Source: Thalassospira sp. MCCC 1A03138
Lineage (GTDB): Bacteria; Pseudomonadota; Alphaproteobacteria; Rhodospirillales; Thalassospiraceae
NCBI RefSeq assembly: GCF_002115785.1
Contig: NZ_JFJY01000007.1
Location: forward strand, 62,001 to 126,000
Length of the DNA: 64,000 nucleotides
Direction: 5' to 3'
The position numbers and the translations under genes are program-made. Every line of letters begins with the position of its first letter. Positions within the stretch are counted from its first letter, which is position 1. Positions 58,962 to 64,000 of the stretch are shown here, one piece after another. The notes below the pieces were generated by a model, which saw only the letters and a list, made by a program, of their open reading frames with translations, had not been told where the DNA came from and did not search any database.

Positions 58962-58987
58962 AAAGGCGGGAAATCGATATCCCCGCC
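58960..58987 (-). terminator. Terminator of the SAHH-like gene
   Basis: On the minus strand GGCGGG (58987-58982) pairs with CCCGCC (58970-58965), followed by TTTTT (58964-58960), just past the SAHH-like stop. Confidence 0.7.
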
Positions 58988-59007
58988 CTGTTGCATCTTC
59001 CGTCCCG

Positions 59008-60186
59008 TCAGCTATGCGACCGTAAAACCGCCTCGGCGATTTCGCGTTCAACATCCGCCGGGTAATCATAGAACCCCGGCTTGAACGACGATGCACCACC
59101 CGACGCCAGCCAGTCGATCCCGCGAATCAGAATGGCGGAAAACGGATCAAACAGATCCTTGCCCGATCCCCCCATGCCCGGTGCCAGGTTAAGCAGACTG
59201 CCACGGTTCAGAAGGTAAACTTCCTTGCCACTATCAAGCGTGAAACGCTCGATATAGCGGCGCATACGGGTGCGTTGCTGCGTATCAAGCCATTTGACGT
59301 CAATTTCGGTATTGGAATGCCCGACATTGACCAGAATGGCACCACGCCGCGCCAGCTTGATCTGATCCGCGCCAAGGATGCCGGAAAAACCGGTGGCGGT
59401 AACGACAATCGCACATTCCCGAAGCCCGTCTTCAAGCGCCACAACCCGGCAGCCGTGATGCTGGGCCTCAAGGGCGCGAACCGGATCGCGTTCGGCAACC
59501 GATACCACCGCACCCAGATTGCGCGCCCGTTCGGCAACGCCGCGCCCGACCGGGCCAAAACCGATCACCAGAACCGAACGCCCATAAAGCGCCAGACCGG
59601 TGACATTGGAAAAGACCGGCCACATTTCCTGTGCCACGTGATGGCGGTTATGCAGGCGGTCCTTGATCGCGATATCGTTCCAGTTAAACACCGGGAAGGT
59701 AAAATCAAGCTTTTCAACCCGGTGAACGCCCGTCGTGGTCGCTTCAAGCGCACCATCAACCTTATGGCCCTTTTTCACAAACGCCTCGATCAGCTCCCCA
59801 CCCATGTCGGCCACGATATCGGCCGGGCTATCAGACAGGATATCGATGCTTTTGGCATATTCATCGGGCGTCATGCCGGAAAAGGCATGGACCTCGACCC
59901 CGTTCGCCGCCAGATAGGCCGCGGCAACATCATCGGTGCTATCGGGGTTGCACGCCCCCACCTTGACCGTGGCACCCGCTTTGACAAACGGCAGCAGGGT
60001 CGGAATGGTGTCTTCAAGAACGTGCTGGAAACTGACGATGGTTTTGTCACGCAGATCGCGTTTGGCAACGTAATTGCCGTATTTGGCGGTCACCGGGCAG
60101 ATCACCTCGCGCCAGGCAAGGGTTTCATCGGTGATATTGGCAGCAAGTGCCGGATCCTTGATGCGGCTGGTGGTCGAGGTGGTCAT
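59008..60186 (-). CDS. S-adenosylhomocysteinase-like NAD-binding protein
   Basis: A 392-residue paralogue of S-adenosylhomocysteine hydrolase, shorter than the normal bacterial enzyme (about 430-470). It has the NAD motif GFGPVGRG, the EATTTGVHR segment with the conserved Glu, and the catalytic Lys in NDIAIKDRLHN. By eye, the Asp that normally follows in the SKFDN segment is His here, and the N-terminus differs (TLAWREVICPVTAKYGNY). This may be an NAD-dependent enzyme of altered substrate range. The ribosome-binding site is weak. It stands alone between a terminator and a large palindrome. Confidence 0.78.
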   Translation of the reverse strand: MTTSTTSRIKDPALAANITDETLAWREVICPVTAKYGNYVAKRDLRDKTIVSFQHVLEDTIPTLLPFVKAGATVKVGACNPDSTDDVAAAYLAANGVEVHAFSGMTPDEYAKSIDILSDSPADIVADMGGELIEAFVKKGHKVDGALEATTTGVHRVEKLDFTFPVFNWNDIAIKDRLHNRHHVAQEMWPVFSNVTGLALYGRSVLVIGFGPVGRGVAERARNLGAVVSVAERDPVRALEAQHHGCRVVALEDGLRECAIVVTATGFSGILGADQIKLARRGAILVNVGHSNTEIDVKWLDTQQRTRMRRYIERFTLDSGKEVYLLNRGSLLNLAPGMGGSGKDLFDPFSAILIRGIDWLASGGASSFKPGFYDYPADVEREIAEAVLRSHS

Positions 60187-60250
60187 GGGTGGGCTCGCTT
60201 GAAACGTGGGACGAATACTGGATTACCCCCATGTGTTAATCCCAGCCCGA

Positions 60251-60296
60251 CCGGATGAAAAGCATTTCTGACCATGTGGTCAGATTTTTCATCCGG
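60251..60296. promoter_or_regulatory. 46-base compound palindrome
   Basis: CCGGATGAAAA (60251-60261) pairs with TTTTCATCCGG (60286-60296). Inside lies a second perfect dyad, TCTGACCA-TG-TGGTCAGA (60267-60284). It lies 65 bases upstream of the SAHH-like gene and 30 bases past the GST stop. The inner dyad looks like a regulator site of the GntR or LysR kind. As RNA it would fold strongly, but no T-run follows it on the minus strand. Confidence 0.55.
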
Positions 60297-60326
60297 TGGG
60301 CAGGATCAAGGACGCGCCCCCGTACT

Positions 60327-61031
60327 TTAAGGACGCGCCGGAATTTCCAGACCACGCTTGACCGCCGGTCGCGCAAGCCCGCGTTCAAGCCATGCCGGAA
60401 CGTTTTTCAGGCTGTCATAATCCACCAGTGCCCCGGCATCATAGAAACCGACCAGGTTGCGCACCCAGCCAAGGGTGGCGATATCGGCAATGGTATATTC
60501 ATCACCCATGATCCAGTCACGCCCGGCAAGACGCGTTTCGAGAACACCAAGCAAACGTTTGGATTCCCCAACGTACCGATCCCGTGGGCGTTTATCCTCA
60601 TACTCGCGACCGGCAAATTTGTGGAAGAAACCAAGCTGGCCAAACATCGGGCCAATTGCCGCCATCTGGAAAAACACCCACTGGATGGTTTCGATCCGGG
60701 CAATCGGATCAGATGGCAGGAATTTTCCGGTTTTTTCCGCCAGATACAAAAGAATTGCGCCCGATTCAAACAGGCCAACCGGCTTCCCATCCGGCCCGTT
60801 CGGGTCAATGATGGCCGGGATTTTGCCATTCGGGTTCAGCGACAGGAATTCCGGCGTCCAGGTTTCGTCCTTGCCGATATCAATGAAATGCGGCTCGTAA
60901 TCGATGCCGGTTTCTTCCAGCATGATCGAAACCTTGACCCCGTTCGGTGTCGGCAGGGAATAAAGCTGCAGGATATCGGGGTTCTTGGCAGGCCAGCGTT
61001 TGGTGATGTCAAATGCGGACAGATCAGCCAT
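60327..61031 (-). CDS. Glutathione S-transferase family protein (YghU/Ure2p type)
   Basis: A 234-residue thioredoxin-fold plus helical-domain GST. The N-terminal domain reads LYSLPTPNGVKVSIMLEETG with the NGVK motif in place of a catalytic Ser or Tyr, the hallmark of the YfcG/YghU/Ure2p group. The glutathione-binding SLNPNGKIPAIID and FESGAILLYLAE follow. These enzymes act mainly as disulfide-bond reductases on glutathione conjugates. The ATG at 61031 follows AGGAAGGA; the longer open frame is not family-like. Confidence 0.93.
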   Translation of the reverse strand: MADLSAFDITKRWPAKNPDILQLYSLPTPNGVKVSIMLEETGIDYEPHFIDIGKDETWTPEFLSLNPNGKIPAIIDPNGPDGKPVGLFESGAILLYLAEKTGKFLPSDPIARIETIQWVFFQMAAIGPMFGQLGFFHKFAGREYEDKRPRDRYVGESKRLLGVLETRLAGRDWIMGDEYTIADIATLGWVRNLVGFYDAGALVDYDSLKNVPAWLERGLARPAVKRGLEIPARP

Positions 61032-61315
61032 CTGATTGTTATCCTTCCTGATGAGGGTCATGGCGGTTGATGGGATCGCACATTGCGCCAGACCATCAAC
61101 CCTTATCCAACGTGATATCCCCAAGATGTAGGATAAGACGGCCTTCCCGCCAGCGCGAAATTGGCAATTGACTGTTTCCCGCCCTGTTTCAGTCCTGCGG
61201 CAACAACAGATCAGGCCAACCCGCGCATGCAGATCGGCCTGACTGGACTGCGACATACGGATCAATATTCATCCGCTGCCGATATGGGATTGCCTTAACC
61301 GCGTGCGATATTATC

Positions 61316-61756
61316 TTACCAGGCACGATAAGGCAGGAATTTGCCATCAAGGGTCACGACAACGCGGTCCCCCTTCGGATCGGCCTTGCGTTCGATATAC
61401 ATTTCGTAATCAATCGCGCTCATGATGCCGTCGCCGAACTTCTCATGGATGATTTCTTTGATCGTTTCGCCGTAAACGCCCATGATTTCATAAATGCGGT
61501 ACACGGCTGGATCGGTCGGCACCGCCTGTTCCCAGATTTTCATCGGGCATTCCTGCAACACGGCGGATGCCTCCGCCGGAAGCTCCAGCAGGGCCACCAG
61601 CATATCGGCCTTTTCCTTGGGCGCGGAATTCATGCCAAGACAGACCGAGGTGGTCCAGACCGGAGACATGCCGATCTTGCTGGCGATTTCTTCCCAGCCA
61701 AGACCCTTGGCTTTTTTGGACGTAATGATCAGTTCTTTCACATCTGCTTTTTTCAC
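61316..61756 (-). CDS. cynS: Cyanate hydratase (cyanase)
   Basis: Converts cyanate and bicarbonate to ammonia and carbon dioxide via carbamate. It has 146 residues with a helical N-terminal domain resembling a helix-turn-helix and the conserved C-terminal active site. The three catalytic residues are Arg87, Glu90 (YRIYEIMGVYG) and Ser113 (GIMSAIDYEM). The GTG at 61756 is preferred to the GTG at 61774: GGAGAAAAGCT precedes it and the length fits the family. It is the last gene of an operon with the cyanate/nitrate-type ABC transporter, so the transporter probably brings in cyanate. Confidence 0.96.
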   Translation of the reverse strand: MKKADVKELIITSKKAKGLGWEEIASKIGMSPVWTTSVCLGMNSAPKEKADMLVALLELPAEASAVLQECPMKIWEQAVPTDPAVYRIYEIMGVYGETIKEIIHEKFGDGIMSAIDYEMYIERKADPKGDRVVVTLDGKFLPYRAW

Positions 61757-61792
61757 AGCTTTTCTCCACTTCACTGTCTGTGTCGTTACGGA

Positions 61793-62722
61793 TTAGTCGG
61801 CACCATTAACCACCCGCGCACGCGCAGGTGTTTCCCCGGCACCTTTGTTGGATTTATTGGCAACCGGCCCGTTCAGGCCAAAACGGATGACGTTCGGTTC
61901 GGAAACGCCATCCTCGTCGCGCTTCCCGGCCAGTTCGCGGGACCGTTTGGCAAGGAATTCGACCAGATGGTTGCGAATGTCGTAATAGTCGGGATGATGG
62001 ATGATATCGGCGCGAACGCGCGGGCGTTCGATATCGACCTGTACCGATTCCGCGACCCGCGCATAGGGGCCGTTGGTCATCAGAAGGATACGGTCGGCAA
62101 GCAGGATCGCCTCGTCCACATCATGGGTGATCATGAAAACGGTCTGATCCGACCCGGCCCAGATACGGATCAGCTCATCCTGAATGCTGCCCCGTGTCAG
62201 GGCATCAAGTGCCCCAAACGGTTCATCCAGCAACAGCAGTTCCGGCTGAATGGCAAAGGCCCGTGCAATCGAAACGCGCTGCCGCATGCCACCTGATAAC
62301 TGCGATGGTTTGCGAAGCTCCGCCCCGCCGGTAAGCCCCACCATTTCCAGATATTTGACCGAATGATCATGGACCTGCTTCTTGGTCCAGTTGCGATGGC
62401 GCGCCTGCACGGCAAAGGTCACGTTTTTAAGCGCGGACAACCACGGCAACAGGGAATAGTTCTGAAACACGATACCGCGATCAAGACTTGGCCCCGATAC
62501 TTCCTTGCCATTCATGATCACCGCCCCGTCGGTCGGCTCGTCCAGCCCGGCAAGGATATTAAGGATCGTCGATTTGCCGCAGCCCGAATGACCGATGATG
62601 CAGACAAATTCGCCCTTTTCGATGCCAAGATTGACATTTTCAAATACGGTTAACGGATCGGAGCCCTTGGGGCCGGGGAACCGCTTGCTTAGCCCCTGTA
62701 CGCTCAGGAAGGGTGTTGGCAT
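61793..62722 (-). CDS. ABC transporter ATP-binding protein, nitrate/cyanate type
   Basis: ATPase of a high-affinity anion importer, 309 residues. Walker A is GHSGCGKS (44-51), the signature is LSGGMRQRVSIARAF, and Walker B is LLLLDEPFGALD. The Q-loop FQNYSLLPWLSALKNV is characteristic of NrtD/SsuB/TauB-type proteins. A C-terminal extension of about 60 residues follows the ATPase core. The ATG at 62722 follows AAGGAAAAG; the frame opens at 62764. It lies between the permease gene and cynS. Confidence 0.94.
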   Translation of the reverse strand: MPTPFLSVQGLSKRFPGPKGSDPLTVFENVNLGIEKGEFVCIIGHSGCGKSTILNILAGLDEPTDGAVIMNGKEVSGPSLDRGIVFQNYSLLPWLSALKNVTFAVQARHRNWTKKQVHDHSVKYLEMVGLTGGAELRKPSQLSGGMRQRVSIARAFAIQPELLLLDEPFGALDALTRGSIQDELIRIWAGSDQTVFMITHDVDEAILLADRILLMTNGPYARVAESVQVDIERPRVRADIIHHPDYYDIRNHLVEFLAKRSRELAGKRDEDGVSEPNVIRFGLNGPVANKSNKGAGETPARARVVNGAD

Positions 62723-62733
62723 GGTGCTTTTCC

Positions 62734-63564
62734 TTATTCCTGGTACTGCACAAGACGGGCGCAATAGGCGAACGCCGTATCAAGAAGCATGCCGACAAGG
62801 CCGATCATCAGGATCGAAAAGATCACACTGGTCAGATCCAGATTGTTCCATTCGTTCCAGACGTAATAGCCAATGCCGGTACCGCCCACGAGCATCTCGG
62901 CGGCCACAATCACCAGCCACGCAATCCCGATGGAAATACGCATCCCCGTCAGGATGGTCGGTGCCGCCGCCGGCAGGATGACGATCCACGCGGTTTTAAG
63001 CGTGCCAAGTTCATGGGTACGCGCGACATTGACCCAATCCTTGCGCACACCGGCAACGCCAAAGGCCGTATTGATCAGCATCGGCCAGATCGAACAGATA
63101 AAGATCACGAAAATCGCCGATGCCTGGCTGTCCTGAATGACAAACAGCGCAAGCGGCATCCACGCCAATGGCGAAATCGGGCGAAGGATCTGGATGAACG
63201 GATCAAGCGCGCGATACATCAATGGCGACATGCCAATCAGGAACCCGGCCGGAATGGCAATTGCGGCGGCCAGGAAATAGCCCGACAGCACGCGATAAAG
63301 CGAATAACCGATCTGAATGCCAATCCCCTTGTCGTTGGGACCGGCATCATAGAAAGGGTTGGAAAGTTCTTCCCACGCCTTGACGAACACCGCAGATGGC
63401 GGCGGCACGGCGGCCTTTGGCTCTGCCCCGCCCATCAGGATTTCATATTCCGTCAGTTCACTGCCCAGTTTCTGCTGGGGGCTGGCGGCCTCCCATATTC
63501 CAAGAAGAACCGCCAGCAAAACAGCAGACAACAGCAGCGCCCTGGCATTCAGGGATGCGATCAT
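62734..63564 (-). CDS. ABC transporter permease, nitrate/cyanate type
   Basis: A 276-residue permease of the NrtB/SsuC/TauC family with an N-terminal helix and five more spans. The central block PISPLAWMPLALFVI precedes the cytoplasmic coupling loop, and LTGMRISIGIAWLVIVAAEML is the conserved region near the end. It starts one base after the binding-protein stop and precedes the ATPase gene by 11 bases, so the operon order is binding protein, permease, ATPase, cyanase. Confidence 0.94.
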   Translation of the reverse strand: MIASLNARALLLSAVLLAVLLGIWEAASPQQKLGSELTEYEILMGGAEPKAAVPPPSAVFVKAWEELSNPFYDAGPNDKGIGIQIGYSLYRVLSGYFLAAAIAIPAGFLIGMSPLMYRALDPFIQILRPISPLAWMPLALFVIQDSQASAIFVIFICSIWPMLINTAFGVAGVRKDWVNVARTHELGTLKTAWIVILPAAAPTILTGMRISIGIAWLVIVAAEMLVGGTGIGYYVWNEWNNLDLTSVIFSILMIGLVGMLLDTAFAYCARLVQYQE

Positions 63565-63565
63565 A

Positions 63566-64000
63566 TCAGCTTACCCCTTTGCCAATCGGGAAGCTGTTGA
63601 CATAGGCCTCGGGCTGATCGGGATCGAACTCTTTGCCCATGATCGTGTATTTCTGATAGGTGCTGTCTGGTGCTTCGTAACCAAGGTCTTTCATGATCTT
63701 GGCGCAATCGGCCGCGACATAGACTTCTTCGGCGATTTTCTTGTAATCGACATCGCCGTCGATATAGCCCCAGCGCTTCATCTGCGTCAGAATCCATACA
63801 CCCATCGAATGCCATGGGAACGGATCGAAATCGATGCGATCCGGCACGTTTTTGACCTCGCCCAGACCATCGGCATACCGCCCGGTCAGGACCTGTTCGA
63901 TGACCGGCACCGGCTGGTTCAGATAGTTGGTCGGCGCGATTGCTGCCGAAATTTCCTTGCGGTTCTCCGGCTTGGATGCGTATTGCGTCGCATCGACAAT
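63566..64000 (-). CDS. ABC transporter substrate-binding protein (C-terminal part, cut by window edge)
   Basis: The visible 144 residues are the C-terminal end of a periplasmic nitrate/cyanate/sulfonate-type binding protein of the NrtA/CynA group; the frame is open to the window edge. Segments such as DATQYASKPENRKEISA, WHSMGVWILTQMKRWGYI and DYKKIAEEVY are typical of NrtA-like proteins. Its N-terminus and signal lie beyond 64000. In this operon with cyanase, cyanate is the likely ligand, though nitrate-type binders look alike. Confidence 0.88.
   Translation of the reverse strand: MVDATQYASKPENRKEISAAIAPTNYLNQPVPVIEQVLTGRYADGLGEVKNVPDRIDFDPFPWHSMGVWILTQMKRWGYIDGDVDYKKIAEEVYVAADCAKIMKDLGYEAPDSTYQKYTIMGKEFDPDQPEAYVNSFPIGKGVS

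Noticed and set aside
61211-61242. Terminator after cynS
   Set aside because: TCAGGCC/GGCCTGA can pair, but the loop is long and no T-run follows on the minus strand.

Overview
The window looks like a chromosomal segment of a moderately GC-rich alphaproteobacterium of the Rhodospirillales, probably close to Thalassospira. The grounds are the order of the cytochrome aa3 assembly genes, the split glycine dehydrogenase (gcvPA/gcvPB) under a tandem glycine riboswitch, the ethylmalonyl-CoA pathway genes, the APH-fold homoserine kinase and the two CheZ-like proteins. The genus is an inference from overall gene content, not a database match.

Layout. 1-9.0 kb: ETF-ubiquinone oxidoreductase, then an aldehyde dehydrogenase/hydroxyisobutyrate-dehydrogenase pair divergent from a LysR regulator, followed by a two-gene DUF3100-type membrane protein set, an M20 amidohydrolase and a DJ-1/PfpI protein. 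The same dyad, TTGCCG-N5-GCAACACA, lies on both sides of lysR, so the regulator probably controls both flanking operons. 9.2-12.1 kb: TPR lipoprotein, ispE and a tRNA-Gln with its own promoter and terminator. 12.3-15.9 kb: one large gene of visibly lower GC encoding a STAND-type P-loop NTPase ending in twelve 44-residue repeats. It sits alone between the tRNA and cutC, and is the best candidate in the window for an uncharacterised system. 15.9-21.0 kb: cutC-ROK kinase, M16 protease, thrC and a small cNMP-binding protein. 21.1-28.9 kb: M32 carboxypeptidase and the haem-copper oxidase operon (ctaC-ctaD-ctaB-small ORF-ctaG-ctaE-DUF983-surf1).

28.9-36.3 kb: a 0.9-kb non-coding stretch with a CRP-type palindrome, a CheZ-like gene, YqgE, a DsbD/ScsB-type thiol-disulfide protein, a peroxiredoxin, an unknown gene and a second CheZ-like gene. 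36.4-41.3 kb: gcvT-gcvH-gcvPA-gcvPB behind the glycine riboswitch. 41.5-48.0 kb: a lipoprotein, ispH-thrB-rnhA, a PAS-GGDEF-EAL protein and a Tag-like glycosylase. 48-49.6 kb: an SDR gene divergent from a TetR regulator. 49.6-55.1 kb: ecm divergent from ccr-mcd, three consecutive enzymes of the ethylmalonyl-CoA pathway. 55.3-58.8 kb: a soluble MCP-PilZ-sensor protein and a ferric-reductase-like membrane flavoprotein. 59-64 kb: an S-adenosylhomocysteinase-like paralogue, a GST, and a cyanate/nitrate-type ABC transporter with cyanase, whose binding protein runs off the right edge.

Start codons were chosen from ribosome-binding sites and family N-termini. Several differ from the longest open frame, and TTG or GTG starts are used repeatedly. 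Residue numbers refer to the chosen starts. No search or computation was available, so family names rest on motifs read by eye.
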